A DNA stretch of 64,000 nucleotides, from positions 124,001 through 188,000 of the forward strand of contig NZ_SNYH01000006.1 in assembly GCF_004363005.1 (NCBI RefSeq). The letters are read 5' to 3'. Below, piece after piece: positions 53,759 to 62,830 of the stretch (positions within the stretch are counted from its first letter, which is position 1; the number at the start of each line of letters is the position of its first letter). The translations under genes and the position numbers were made by a program. Origin of the DNA: Tenacibaculum caenipelagi. GTDB taxonomy: Bacteria; Bacteroidota; Bacteroidia; Flavobacteriales; Flavobacteriaceae. Below the pieces are notes generated by a model. That model searched no databases. It was given only the letters and a program-made list of their open reading frames with translations, and had not been told where the DNA came from.

Positions 53759-54415
53759 TTAATTTATAATGTTTTTCAAATTTAAAATGGTATCCGTTGG
53801 ATTATCACTTTTAAAAACAAAGCTTCCAGCTACCAATACATCTGCGCCAACTTCAATAAGTTTATTAGCGTTTTGATCGGTCACTCCACCATCAATTTCA
53901 ATTAAAGTAGATGCTTCACTAAATTCAATCAAGTTTCTTAATTGTTGAATTTTTTTGTAGGTGTTCTCAATGAATGATTGCCCACCAAATCCAGGATTCA
54001 CACTCATAATACAGACTACATCTAAGTCTTTGATGATATCTTCTAAAACTGCAATTGGCGTATGTGGGTTTAAAGCTACTCCAGCTTTCATTCCTGCAGC
54101 TTTAATTGCTTGAATCGTTCTGTGTAGGTGAGTACAAGCTTCGTAATGTACCGTTAAAATATCAGCTCCTAAATCGGCAAAAGTTTGAATATAGCGATCA
54201 GGATCTACAATCATTAAGTGTACATCAATAGTTTTATTAGCATGTTTTGTGATTGATTTTAAAACAGGCATTCCAAACGAAATGTTTGGTACAAAAACGC
54301 CATCCATAATATCAATATGGAACCAATCAGCTTTACTGTTATTAACCATTTCAACATCACGTTGTAGGTTGCCAAAATCAGCCGCTAAAATTGATGGGGC
54401 TACAAGTTTTTCCAT
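53759..54415 (-). CDS. rpe: Ribulose-phosphate 3-epimerase
   Basis: A TIM barrel with APSILAADFGNLQRDVE, WFHIDIMDGVFVPNISFG (metal-binding His and Asp) and VNPGFGGQSFIE, then EIDGGVT. It interconverts ribulose 5-phosphate and xylulose 5-phosphate in the pentose phosphate pathway. Normal length (218). Single gene, between two terminators. Confidence 0.96.
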   Translation of the reverse strand: MEKLVAPSILAADFGNLQRDVEMVNNSKADWFHIDIMDGVFVPNISFGMPVLKSITKHANKTIDVHLMIVDPDRYIQTFADLGADILTVHYEACTHLHRTIQAIKAAGMKAGVALNPHTPIAVLEDIIKDLDVVCIMSVNPGFGGQSFIENTYKKIQQLRNLIEFSEASTLIEIDGGVTDQNANKLIEVGADVLVAGSFVFKSDNPTDTILNLKNIIN

Positions 54416-54532
54416 TAATTAAATGTTGTTGTGTTGTTATTAAATGCAAATATAAGTCATTACGGGGAAGTATAACGAAGTAATCTTTTTGTTGATTACT
54501 AGATTGTTTCCTACAAAACAGCTATATCATCC

Positions 54533-54567
54533 AAAAAAAGAAAGCTCTCTAAACTGAGAGCTTTCCA
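54533..54567 (-). terminator. Terminator of rpoD
   Basis: GAAAGCTCTC (54540-54549), loop TAAACT and GAGAGCTTTC form a perfect ten-base stem. On the reverse strand it is followed by a T run, 58 bases after the rpoD stop. Confidence 0.8.
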
Positions 54568-54622
54568 TTCATTAATCAAAAAACGAATAGTTATGATAAC
54601 TATTTGTTATTGTTAGTATTGT

Positions 54623-55486
54623 TTAACCTAAGTAGGTCATTAATATTTTACTACGAGATGTATGTTTTAATCTTCTAATTGCTTTTTCTTTGATTTGACG
54701 AACACGCTCACGTGTTAAATCAAAAGTTTCACCAATTTCTTCTAAAGTCATTGGTTGATGTTCTCCTAAACCAAAGTATAATTTAACTACGTCAGCCTCA
54801 CGAGGTGTTAAGGTTTCTAAAGCACGATTAATTTCAATACGTAATGATTCGTGTAATAAAGTTTTATCAGGGTTTGGCGACTCACCTGAGTTTAATACAT
54901 CATATAAATTAGAATCTTCACCTTCAATTAACGGAGCATCCATTGATACGTGACGACCTGAGTTTTTCATTGACTCTTTAACATCATTTACCGTCATATC
55001 TAACTTCTTGGCAATTTCTTCAGCACTTGGTGGGCGCTCGTTTTCTTGCTCTAAGAAAGCATACATTTTATTGATTTTGTTGATAGAACCAATTTTATTT
55101 AACGGTAAACGTACAATACGAGATTGCTCTGCTAATGCTTGTAAAATAGATTGACGAATCCACCATACTGCATAGGAAATAAATTTAAAACCACGAGTTT
55201 CATCAAAACGTTTTGCCGCTTTGATTAATCCTAAATTCCCTTCGTTAATTAAATCAGGAAGTGTTAATCCTTGATTTTGATATTGTTTAGCAACCGATAC
55301 CACAAAACGTAGGTTAGCCTTGGTTAACTTTTCAAGTGCTCTTTGGTCACCAGCTTTAATTCTCTGCGCTAATTCTACTTCTTCATCAGCCGTAATTAAA
55401 TCTACTTTTCCTATTTCTTGCAAATATTTATCTAAAGATGCGGTTTCTCTGTTAGTAACCTGTTTTGTAATTTTAAGTTGTCTCAT
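54623..55486 (-). CDS. rpoD: Primary sigma factor RpoD/SigA, Bacteroidetes type
   Basis: Region 1.2 ([13 protein letters not shown] has its equivalent at [15 protein letters not shown]), region 2 ([38 protein letters not shown]) and region 4.2 ([21 protein letters not shown]) are complete. Only 287 residues: region 1.1 and the non-conserved insert are absent, as in other Bacteroidetes. It recognises the TTG/TAnnTTTG promoters seen here. Confidence 0.96.
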   Translation of the reverse strand: MRQLKITKQVTNRETASLDKYLQEIGKVDLITADEEVELAQRIKAGDQRALEKLTKANLRFVVSVAKQYQNQGLTLPDLINEGNLGLIKAAKRFDETRGFKFISYAVWWIRQSILQALAEQSRIVRLPLNKIGSINKINKMYAFLEQENERPPSAEEIAKKLDMTVNDVKESMKNSGRHVSMDAPLIEGEDSNLYDVLNSGESPNPDKTLLHESLRIEINRALETLTPREADVVKLYFGLGEHQPMTLEEIGETFDLTRERVRQIKEKAIRRLKHTSRSKILMTYLG

Positions 55487-55703
55487 CTACTTCAAGTATG
55501 TTTTAATTTTTCAATCAGTCTACATTACCTTATACGTATGAGATGAAGAGAATGTTACATTTTTTTTGGTTTTCTTAGAATATTTCTTATTAATGTTAAA
55601 ATTTTGTTAAATTGTATTGAAAGAGAGGGAGTTGAGTGACTCCTTTATTGTGTTAAGTGTCTAAACAGTATTATATCTAAAAGAAAACTAACTGTACTGC
55701 CCA

Positions 55704-56273
55704 TTGGAGAGTATTGATGTAACAAAGTTAAACGACGAAGATTTGGTTCGTAAAATAGTAGAGAAAAATGATACTCATTTATTTGCTGTTTTATACGACC
55801 GTTATGCTAGTGTGGTTTACAACAAATGCTACGGTTTTTCAAAAAACAAAGAAGAGGCACAAGATTTAACGCATGATATTTTTATCCACTTATTTATTAA
55901 ATTAAGAACATTTAAAGGAAGGTCAAAGTTTTCTACATGGTTGTATTCTTTTACATATAATTTCTGTGTAAACTATGTGCAAAGGGATAAAGAAAAGAAA
56001 AAAGAGAAGGTAACAGTAGTAACAGATGAAATAAAAGAAGAAAGTAGTATTGATGCTATTAATGACGCTACGCTTTTTGAGTTAAAATCAGACAAACTGG
56101 TAAAAGCACTCGAAATGATTTCTCCTGTTGAGAAAATGATTTTATTAATGAAATATCAAGATGATATGAGTGTAAAAGATATTTCTGAAGGATTAGAATT
56201 AGGTGAAAGTGCAGTAAAAATGCGCTTGAAAAGAGCAAAAGAAAAAGTGATAAAAGCGTATAACGAATTGTAA
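55704..56273 (+). CDS. ECF-type RNA polymerase sigma factor, 189 aa
   Basis: Region 2 (FAVLYDRYASVVYNKCYGFS, EEAQDLTHDIFIHLFIKL, GRSKFSTWLYSFTYNFC) and region 4 (KYQDDMSVKDISEGLELGES, then VKMRLKRAKEKV). The apparent start is a TTG at 55704, which gives the family-like N-terminus; an alternative start is not obvious. It is followed after six bases by a 64-residue gene and then an MscS-type gene, so it may head an envelope-stress operon. Confidence 0.92.
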   Translation: MESIDVTKLNDEDLVRKIVEKNDTHLFAVLYDRYASVVYNKCYGFSKNKEEAQDLTHDIFIHLFIKLRTFKGRSKFSTWLYSFTYNFCVNYVQRDKEKKKEKVTVVTDEIKEESSIDAINDATLFELKSDKLVKALEMISPVEKMILLMKYQDDMSVKDISEGLELGESAVKMRLKRAKEKVIKAYNEL

Positions 56274-56278
56274 TAATT

Positions 56279-56473
56279 ATGGAAAATCCATTTAAAAAAA
56301 TATTACATAACGAAGAATTGCCAGAAGTGCTTAAAAACAAGGTGCTTAATGATGTGGCTATGATAAAATTATCAATAGATGTGGCTGACTTATTTGTGGT
56401 AAAATACCCTAATACTATAGCTGATTTATTAAATGGCGGAATATCAAAAGCAGATAAAAAAGATAAAGAATAA
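56279..56473 (+). CDS. Small hypothetical protein downstream of the ECF sigma gene, 64 aa
   Basis: A 64-residue helical protein (MENPFKKILHNEELP, LKNKVLNDVAMIKLSIDVAD) with a charged tail. It is in the place where an anti-sigma factor gene often lies, but it has no membrane helix or zinc motif, so I leave it unnamed. Tight spacing (six bases after the sigma gene, 24 before the MscS gene) shows a common transcript. Confidence 0.65.
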   Translation: MENPFKKILHNEELPEVLKNKVLNDVAMIKLSIDVADLFVVKYPNTIADLLNGGISKADKKDKE

Positions 56474-56496
56474 ACAAACCTAATTACCATAAAATT

Positions 56497-57315
56497 ATGA
56501 TTACTTTACAAATAGACATCTTAACTCCCTTTAAAAATATTTTTCAAGATATTGTAAACTCTCTACCAACTGTTGTTGGTTTTATTGGTTTTGTAATTAT
56601 TTCTTGGATTATTATAAAAGTATTTTTATTCCTAGTCAGAAAAGCATTGGCAAAAACCAAAGTTGATGAATGGTCAAAAAAGCTTAGAAAAACAGAGATA
56701 TTTGGTAATAGTACTATAAATATTGTACTTACCAATGTGATTTTAGCTGTGTTAAAATGGTTTTTAATTTTTGTTTTTGTAATGGTTGGTGCCGAAATGT
56801 TCGGATTGAATGTGGTTTCTGAGGGGATAAAAAGTTTCTTTGCTTACTTGCCAAAATTGCTAACAGCTTTAGGAATATTTGTAGCTGGTGCTTATTTGGG
56901 AACTGTGGTAAAAAAAGCAATTCAAACAATGTTTAAATCTATAGAAATTTCGGGAGGTAATTTGGTTGGAAGTATTGCTTTTTATTTAATAGTGGTGTTT
57001 TTGTCAATTACTGCTTTAGATCAAGCAGGAGTAGATACTTCAATCATTAAAAGTAATTTAACCCTGCTAATAGGTTCTATTTTACTAGCTTTTACAGTAG
57101 CTTTTGGATTGGGGTCTAAAGATGTGGTTACTAGGTTGTTATTTGGGTATTATTCAAGGAGAAATATAGAAATAGGAGAGAAAATTGTCGTTGATAATAT
57201 TGAAGGTGTAGTTGTTGCAATTGATAATATTTGCATAACAATAAATACGATTGAAGGAAAAGTAATTTTGCCAATTAAAGATTTAGTAGACAGTAAAATA
57301 GTTGTAAAAAAATAA
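56497..57315 (+). CDS. MscS-family mechanosensitive channel, short form, 272 aa
   Basis: Membrane helices at about residues 18-45, 65-95, 105-130 and 150-170 precede the pore helix region (LIGSILLAFTVAFGLGSKDVVTR), then a short beta domain (IEIGEKIVVDNIEGVVVAID). It lacks the large C-terminal vestibule of E. coli MscS and fits the CmpX/small-conductance group of Bacteroidetes. It closes the operon with the ECF sigma factor. Confidence 0.88.
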   Translation: MITLQIDILTPFKNIFQDIVNSLPTVVGFIGFVIISWIIIKVFLFLVRKALAKTKVDEWSKKLRKTEIFGNSTINIVLTNVILAVLKWFLIFVFVMVGAEMFGLNVVSEGIKSFFAYLPKLLTALGIFVAGAYLGTVVKKAIQTMFKSIEISGGNLVGSIAFYLIVVFLSITALDQAGVDTSIIKSNLTLLIGSILLAFTVAFGLGSKDVVTRLLFGYYSRRNIEIGEKIVVDNIEGVVVAIDNICITINTIEGKVILPIKDLVDSKIVVKK

Positions 57316-57349
57316 AAAGAAATTAACATTTTTTTATATCTTTGGAGGG

Positions 57350-57459
57350 TAGAAAAACAATGTTTTTTTAACAGTGCGATAGATTTCGGGGGACTTCTAT
57401 CTAACGATAAAGAGTAATCTTTATGAAAAATTAGACCGCTTATAGCGGTCTTTTTTTGT
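57350..57459 (+). ncRNA. Putative small RNA with three hairpins
   Basis: An exact -7 box TATCTTTG lies at 57337-57344. Downstream, GATAGA (57378-57383) pairs with TCTATC (57396-57401), ATAAAGA (57407-57413) pairs with TCTTTAT (57418-57424), and a strong terminator (AGACCGCT-TAT-AGCGGTCT followed by seven T) ends at 57457. No open frame of useful length lies in the roughly 107 bases. This is either a free small RNA or a long terminator leader of the MscS operon. A near copy of the first hairpin occurs at 57514-57535. Confidence 0.5.
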
Positions 57460-57513
57460 TTTTTAGAAGTTGTGACCTTAAGAAATAGGATGTGTCTAAA
57501 TGAATAAGAAAGG

Positions 57514-57535
57514 TAGATTTTTGGGGATTTCTATC
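57514..57535 (+). repeat. Second copy of the small-RNA hairpin motif
   Basis: Positions 57514-57535 match 57380-57401 at 19 of 22 positions (shared TAGATTT, GGGGA and TTCTATC). The copy has no promoter box of its own that I can see. It may be the remains of a duplicated small-RNA gene. Confidence 0.45.
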
Positions 57536-57546
57536 GGGCTTAATAA

Positions 57547-57582
57547 ATCAAAAAAGACTTCCTTTTTAAAGGAAGTCTTTCG
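57547..57582 (-). terminator. Terminator of the porT-ubiE operon
   Basis: AAAGACTTCCTTT (57553-57565) pairs perfectly with AAAGGAAGTCTTT (57568-57580). T residues follow on the reverse strand, so it closes the operon that ends at 57603. Confidence 0.85.
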
Positions 57583-57602
57583 TTTTTTAATATGGTGCTT
57601 TT

Positions 57603-58301
57603 TTACTCAAAAGCTAAGTGTAAAAATATGCCTCTAGTACCTAAGAAATCAATAGGGTCTGTCCATTGACTAGGTGTCTTATTATCGTATTTTACTTCAT
57701 TGTTAATAGCAAATACACCTCTTATAGACGGAGAAAATTTAAAATAACTCAAATAAAAATCAACTCCAATACCTACTTCGTACATAAAGTTACTAGTCGT
57801 AGTTCTAAATTCTCCTGCAAAATTATCATCGCTATTTCGTTCGTTACTAGAGAAGTTATGATCGTAAGAAAAACCACCTAAAACATAAGGACGCATATTG
57901 TTAAGTCTATTTGTGCTAAGTTTAAGTATTAAAGGTAGGTGTAAATAGGTTGCCCCAACCTCACGGGTTTTTACATTTTCTGCATCATTAATGTGTTTAA
58001 AATGTAGTGTTTTAGTGTTGGACATCAATCCTGGTTCAAAACGAAGATTAATATTATTGTGTAATCTTAAATCAGCAATTAATCCAACATTAAATCCAAT
58101 TGATGATTCTACTTCAATCTCTGCATTGTTATAATCACTTGGTTTATAGGAAACTTTGTATCCGTTATTGTTGACACCTAAATAGAAACCATAATGAAAA
58201 AGAGGTTTATCAAAGCTAGGAAGTTTTAATAATTTTTCTTTTTGCGCTTGTAAAGAAAGTGACGCTACGAAAATTCCGAAAAGTAAAAGCCTTTTTAACA
58301 T
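57603..58301 (-). CDS. porT: PorT-like outer-membrane protein, type IX secretion
   Basis: A Sec signal peptide (LLFGIFVASLSLQA), then a beta-barrel pattern with FHYGFYLGVNNNGYKVSY at the start and YLHLPLILKLSTNRLNNMRPYVLGG in the middle. Length (232) and the place directly downstream of ubiE fit PorT/SprT, a component required for type IX secretion and gliding in Flavobacteria. Sequence identity is not proved here. The two genes are one base apart. Confidence 0.75.
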   Translation of the reverse strand: MLKRLLLFGIFVASLSLQAQKEKLLKLPSFDKPLFHYGFYLGVNNNGYKVSYKPSDYNNAEIEVESSIGFNVGLIADLRLHNNINLRFEPGLMSNTKTLHFKHINDAENVKTREVGATYLHLPLILKLSTNRLNNMRPYVLGGFSYDHNFSSNERNSDDNFAGEFRTTTSNFMYEVGIGVDFYLSYFKFSPSIRGVFAINNEVKYDNKTPSQWTDPIDFLGTRGIFLHLAFE

Positions 58302-58302
58302 A

Positions 58303-59031
58303 CTATTTTAAAGCGGTATAAATTGATGCAACACCAAAGGTTACAGGTATATTCTTTGCATTCTTAAACCCATTTTTTTGCAAAATATTGTTGAAAGCCT
58401 CTCCAAAAGGAAAAGAATTTGCACTTTCTGATAAATAAGAATAGGCAACCTTATCTTTTGAAAAGAGTTTACCAATAATAGGTAATATAAGATTAGTGTA
58501 TAATTTATAACCTTGTTTAAACGGAAATTTGGTAGGATTAGAAGTTTCTAATACGACAAACTTGCCACCTGGTTTTAATACACGAAGTATTTCTGTTAAT
58601 CCTTTGTCAAGGTTTTCAAAATTACGAACTCCAAAAGAAACCGTAATAGCATCAAAAGTATTATCAGGAAACGGAATGTTTTCACTATCCCCAACAATCA
58701 TCTTTATTTTATCAGATAAATTTGCTTTGGATATCTTTTGTCTTCCTACATGCAACATTCCTTCAGAAATGTCTAAACCAACAATTTTTTCTGGATTTAA
58801 TTGCGACATCATCAAAGCTAAATCACCTGTACCAGTAGCAATATCTAAAATTTGTTTCGGATTGTTTTCACCAACAAGTTTCACTACTTTTTTACGCCAG
58901 CTAACGTCAATTCCTAAAGAAATAACACGGTTTAATCCGTCATAATCTTCAGAAATATTATCGAACATTTTAGCAACTTGTTCTTTTTTTCCTAATTCAG
59001 AATCTTTGTATGGTTTGATGTTTTCAGACAT
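58303..59031 (-). CDS. ubiE: Demethylmenaquinone/ubiquinone C-methyltransferase (UbiE/MenG)
   Basis: Class I methyltransferase with [37 protein letters not shown] and the C-terminal [15 protein letters not shown]. In a menaquinone-using Bacteroidetes organism it performs the last step of menaquinone synthesis. Normal length (242), start [17 protein letters not shown] is typical. Operon partner of porT. Confidence 0.95.
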   Translation of the reverse strand: MSENIKPYKDSELGKKEQVAKMFDNISEDYDGLNRVISLGIDVSWRKKVVKLVGENNPKQILDIATGTGDLALMMSQLNPEKIVGLDISEGMLHVGRQKISKANLSDKIKMIVGDSENIPFPDNTFDAITVSFGVRNFENLDKGLTEILRVLKPGGKFVVLETSNPTKFPFKQGYKLYTNLILPIIGKLFSKDKVAYSYLSESANSFPFGEAFNNILQKNGFKNAKNIPVTFGVASIYTALK

Positions 59032-59056
59032 GTGATTTGTATAGTTAGCGATGAAA

Positions 59057-59950
59057 TTATCCGTTGATAGCGACTACTTCATTAATTTGATTTGGTAACA
59101 TTTCTTTTAACATGGTTTCAATACCATTTTTTAATGTTACTGTTGATGAAGGACATCCGCTACAAGCTCCTTGTAAAATTACACTTACACGTTTGCTCTC
59201 AGCATCGTAAGATTGAAATGCAATGTTTCCTCCATCTGAAGCTACAGCCGGTTTGATGTATTCATCTAAAATATCAACAATCTTAGCTTCAGTATCGGTT
59301 AAATTTTCTTTCGGAATTTCAACGTTTTGTTTGGTTTGTTGTTTAGGTAATTCAGTAATGATATTTTTACCATCTTGGATATAACTGCGAATAAAAGTAC
59401 GTACTTCTTGGTACACTTCGTTCCATTCAATCATATCATATTTTGTAATTGAAATGTAATTTTCAGAAATAAAAACTTCCTTTACAAAAGGAAAACTGAA
59501 CAATGCTTGAGCTAGAGGAGAAGACTTGCTAGCCTCTTCAATGTTTGTGTACTCAACATCAGTTTGCGTTAATGCTTTATTGGTTCCAAACTTCATTACT
59601 GCTGGGTTCGGAGTTACTTCAGCATACACTTCAACAGCATCTTTTTTAGTAGTTTCCTCTTTTACTACAGAATCTCCACTCTGTATGTACGCTTCAATTT
59701 GTTCGCGTACTTCCTCTTCAACATCACTCCATTGTACGATGTCATAACGTTGAATGGCAATAAAGTTAGCAGTTACCAAAACTTTTTTTACAAAAGGAAG
59801 GTAAAAAAGTTGTTGAGCTAATGGTGAATTTTTCGCTTCGTCAATATTGTTGTATTCATAACTTCCACCATTAACTAAAATTTTGTTACTAACAAATTTT
59901 AAAATGGTTTCGTTATTGGTTTCTTGTATGTTTATTTTTATAGAATTCAT
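59057..59950 (-). CDS. Nfu/NifU-like iron-sulfur scaffold, 297 aa
   Basis: Two N-terminal Nfu-N domains in tandem ([17 protein letters not shown] and [12 protein letters not shown], each followed by [31 protein letters not shown]) and the C-terminal NifU domain with its cluster ligands [10 protein letters not shown]. The duplicated N-domain is usual in Bacteroidetes. It hands Fe-S clusters to target proteins. The frame is open to 60016, but ATG at 59950 fits the family start. Confidence 0.92.
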   Translation of the reverse strand: MNSIKINIQETNNETILKFVSNKILVNGGSYEYNNIDEAKNSPLAQQLFYLPFVKKVLVTANFIAIQRYDIVQWSDVEEEVREQIEAYIQSGDSVVKEETTKKDAVEVYAEVTPNPAVMKFGTNKALTQTDVEYTNIEEASKSSPLAQALFSFPFVKEVFISENYISITKYDMIEWNEVYQEVRTFIRSYIQDGKNIITELPKQQTKQNVEIPKENLTDTEAKIVDILDEYIKPAVASDGGNIAFQSYDAESKRVSVILQGACSGCPSSTVTLKNGIETMLKEMLPNQINEVVAING

Positions 59951-60004
59951 AAGGTATAAATGAAGAGCAAAATTACGGTAAAAAACTGAGATATGGATAT
60001 ATAA

Positions 60005-60030
60005 AAAATCCTGCATAAAGCAGGACTTTT
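60005..60030 (-). terminator. Terminator of the FadL-like gene
   Basis: TCCTGC (60009-60014), loop ATAAA... and GCAGGA form a hairpin with T residues on the reverse strand, 20 bases beyond the gene ending at 60050. Confidence 0.65.
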
Positions 60031-60049
60031 GTAGTATGTTTTTCTCAAA

Positions 60050-61444
60050 TTATAAACTGAACGATATAGTTCCTGAAATTCGAGAGGTGTTGTTAGTCAA
60101 CTCTATAGGATTAACATCAACATTAGGTGAATTATATATGTTATAAGGACTATTGTTTTCTGAATTTGTATATGATAAATCAAATTTTATATTTCCAAAG
60201 TTGTATCCAAGTCCTAGAGAAAATCCTGAAATATGGTCTTCATCCAACGCATTTTTATAAGGGTTTTCTTCAAAGTGATATCCTCCACGAATACTCATTT
60301 TATCAAAACGCCATTCAGTACCTATATTCAAGGAATGAGTTCCTTCAAAATCATTTTTAAAATTTTGATTGATGTCAGAAAAATAGGAGTCGCTTTGGTC
60401 ATATTTTGTGCCACTATAGTTTTTATAAGTATAATCTGCACTAATCAATCCTTGTTTTCCAAATACAAATGCTGCACTAGCTGTTAGCTTACTAGGGGTT
60501 CTTAATTTATATACAAAAGAATTAAATTCTTCACCACTATTAACGTCAGTATTTTGATTGGTAGCAGAAATCTCAGTATACCCAAGCCAATCATCATATC
60601 TAGGGTCATTTGGGTCAAAAACATTTAAGTTGCTATCTTCAAAAATTTCTGGATACCAAGTTGGTGTTTCATAAGCTAAACCAAATCGAAAACTTTGATT
60701 TACTTTATAAATGAAACCAGCACTTAGAGAAACTCCACTTCCTTCAAAATAGCTATCTTGTATATTTAAAGCAGTAAGAGTATTGCCATTATTGTCTTCA
60801 TTAACCTCTCTTAATCTTGTTATCTGCCCAAAAGTAAAATTGTGAAATTTTATACTAGCTCCAGCATATAGTTTGTTCTGATGTACGGCAGAAAACCCCA
60901 TTTCAAAAACACTACTTTCTCCGTAGGTAGAATTGTTAAAACGTTGTTCTTGACCATTGTTGAATTGATTATTGGTGTCATCAGGATGTTCATTAAACAA
61001 CGCTTGTCCACTATTACCTTGCGAAGAAAATACTCCTTCAAAGTCACTTTTTAATCTATAGTTGAAGGTAAGAGCAAAACGAGTCCAGTCGGTATTATAA
61101 GTAGATTCAAAAGATAAAATACCACCAGCTTGAGTAATGTTAAAGAAATCATCTTCAGTATTTGTGGTATTTCCGTAATATCTTGCTGAATACTCTGTAT
61201 TTCTATTTCCTAAAGTAACTCCAAAAGTACTTTTGAGAGCAACAGCACTACCAGCAGGGTTAATACCAAAAGAAGAAATATCTCCTCCTAAAGCACCAAA
61301 TGCTCCACTCATTGCTTCAAAACGGGCTGTTCCATAATTATCATCTTTTGAGAATAAAATTCCTAAATCATTATAACCTAATGATTGAGAAAAGGCTGTA
61401 TAAGTACTCGCGACTATCATCGCAAAAGTTAAAATTCTTTTCAT
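60050..61444 (-). CDS. FadL/OmpP1/TodX-family outer-membrane transporter, 464 aa
   Basis: A Sec signal peptide (ILTFAMIVASTYTAFSQ) precedes a long beta-barrel pattern. The N-terminal hatch region has ARFEAMSGAFGALGGDISS and FGINPAGSAVALKS, the FadL/TodX signature NPAG in particular. Family members import long-chain fatty acids or hydrocarbons; with alkB far away in this window the substrate may be hydrophobic, but the link is weak. Length is normal. Confidence 0.88.
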   Translation of the reverse strand: MKRILTFAMIVASTYTAFSQSLGYNDLGILFSKDDNYGTARFEAMSGAFGALGGDISSFGINPAGSAVALKSTFGVTLGNRNTEYSARYYGNTTNTEDDFFNITQAGGILSFESTYNTDWTRFALTFNYRLKSDFEGVFSSQGNSGQALFNEHPDDTNNQFNNGQEQRFNNSTYGESSVFEMGFSAVHQNKLYAGASIKFHNFTFGQITRLREVNEDNNGNTLTALNIQDSYFEGSGVSLSAGFIYKVNQSFRFGLAYETPTWYPEIFEDSNLNVFDPNDPRYDDWLGYTEISATNQNTDVNSGEEFNSFVYKLRTPSKLTASAAFVFGKQGLISADYTYKNYSGTKYDQSDSYFSDINQNFKNDFEGTHSLNIGTEWRFDKMSIRGGYHFEENPYKNALDEDHISGFSLGLGYNFGNIKFDLSYTNSENNSPYNIYNSPNVDVNPIELTNNTSRISGTISFSL

Positions 61445-61497
61445 TTCTTTTTTCTTAATTAGTTTATCTTACTATAAAGTGAAAATTTTAAATAAAA

Positions 61498-62772
61498 TTA
61501 TTTTCTACTACTTCGTGAATTATTACTTCTATTATTTGAAGAGTTTTCCTTTGAACTTCTGGATGGAGTTGAATAACTACGAGAAGAGCTTCTAGTGGGA
61601 GTTGAGTAGCTTTTAGAGCTTTTAGAGCGATTATTACGAGGAACATACTCTTTTTTACTACGGTTGTTAGATCTAGGATAACTACGTGAATTTCTAGTAG
61701 GAGTATCTTTCTTAGTAGACCTGTATGAACGTTGACTTCTGTTTGTGTAATCTCTTGAAGTTCTCGTTGAAGAGTTATTGGTAGCCTCTGTGTTATTTGA
61801 GCTTCTATAGTTTCTTATAGAATATCCTCTTGAACTTCTAGAAGAACGAGGTACGCTTCTAATATTTCTAGTTGAGCGAGTTCCATTAGAGTTATAGCTT
61901 CTGGTTCTGGTAGAACGATCTATACTTCTGTTGTTAGATCTATTGCCTCTGGTGTTATAGCCTTTTGCATTTCTGATAGAACGAGTACTTCGAGTGTTGC
62001 GGTATGTTTTGTCGTTATTTCTTCTATATACGTCTGAAGAACGTCTTGATGTAGTAGTTCCTCTACGTCCAGTTGTATACCCTCTTCTTGAAGTTGCTGT
62101 TCTATATGATCTGTATGGGTTAGCGCTTCTGTATGGTCGTTTGTAGTAATAGTGATTATGATAATAATAAGGACTATGGTAGTTGTAATACCCTCCATAA
62201 TAAGGATAATAACCGCCTACGCCAACATAAAATCCAGTATTCCAATGGTAAGGATGCCAATAAGAATTATATCCCCAGTAATTATAATATCGAGTCCTCC
62301 ACCAAGGACGATAGTAGTTGTAACCATAATATGAGTCCCAATACCAATCGTTGTAGTAACCCCATCTAGGGTAAGTATTTATGTTGATAACAACATCAGA
62401 AGTAGCACTTTCTCCCCAGGGTTCATTATAGTTGTAAGTAATTTGAGTTTCAGGTTCTTCTTCATAAATAATATCTTCTTCATTATAATCAGCATTTTCT
62501 GATTTGTAGTTTTCAATATCAGTAAAAATATCAGTTCCGCTAAGAATTCCCAATCTTTCTACTTCTTTGGTAAAGTAATTTTCTTGATATTCGTCATATT
62601 CACGGTCATCGGTAACGATTACTCTATGTTGAGGTTGTTCTATTTCATCGGCATAAATACCATCATTATTGCCTGTAGTAGTTTGTGTAGATCCACAAGA
62701 AACAAATGTTGCTATCATTAAAAATGATAGAAAATAAAATGAGATTTTAGCAATGGCGTAATGAGACTTCAT
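61498..62772 (-). CDS. Low-complexity Tyr/Arg/Ser-rich lipoprotein, 424 aa
   Basis: A lipoprotein signal (MIATFVSCGS) is followed by an acidic region, then a stretch (about residues 128-220) packed with Tyr, Trp and His (WYWDSYYGYNYYRPWW and so on). The last 200 residues are mostly Arg, Ser, Asn and Thr, strongly basic. No catalytic fold is visible. Comparable proteins occur in Flavobacteriaceae, usually as vegetative surface proteins of unknown role. It may bind polyanions or metals at the surface. Confidence 0.75.
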   Translation of the reverse strand: MKSHYAIAKISFYFLSFLMIATFVSCGSTQTTTGNNDGIYADEIEQPQHRVIVTDDREYDEYQENYFTKEVERLGILSGTDIFTDIENYKSENADYNEEDIIYEEEPETQITYNYNEPWGESATSDVVININTYPRWGYYNDWYWDSYYGYNYYRPWWRTRYYNYWGYNSYWHPYHWNTGFYVGVGGYYPYYGGYYNYHSPYYYHNHYYYKRPYRSANPYRSYRTATSRRGYTTGRRGTTTSRRSSDVYRRNNDKTYRNTRSTRSIRNAKGYNTRGNRSNNRSIDRSTRTRSYNSNGTRSTRNIRSVPRSSRSSRGYSIRNYRSSNNTEATNNSSTRTSRDYTNRSQRSYRSTKKDTPTRNSRSYPRSNNRSKKEYVPRNNRSKSSKSYSTPTRSSSRSYSTPSRSSKENSSNNRSNNSRSSRK

Positions 62773-62830
62773 GACCTTATGTTTTTAGTTAAAGCAAGTT
62801 ATTTTTTTACGAGCTGCAAAAATTAATTTC

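Noticed and set aside
61920..62369. Several frames with His/Thr/Ile-rich composition inside the low-complexity lipoprotein gene
   Set aside because: All follow from the repetitive codons of the lipoprotein read in other frames.
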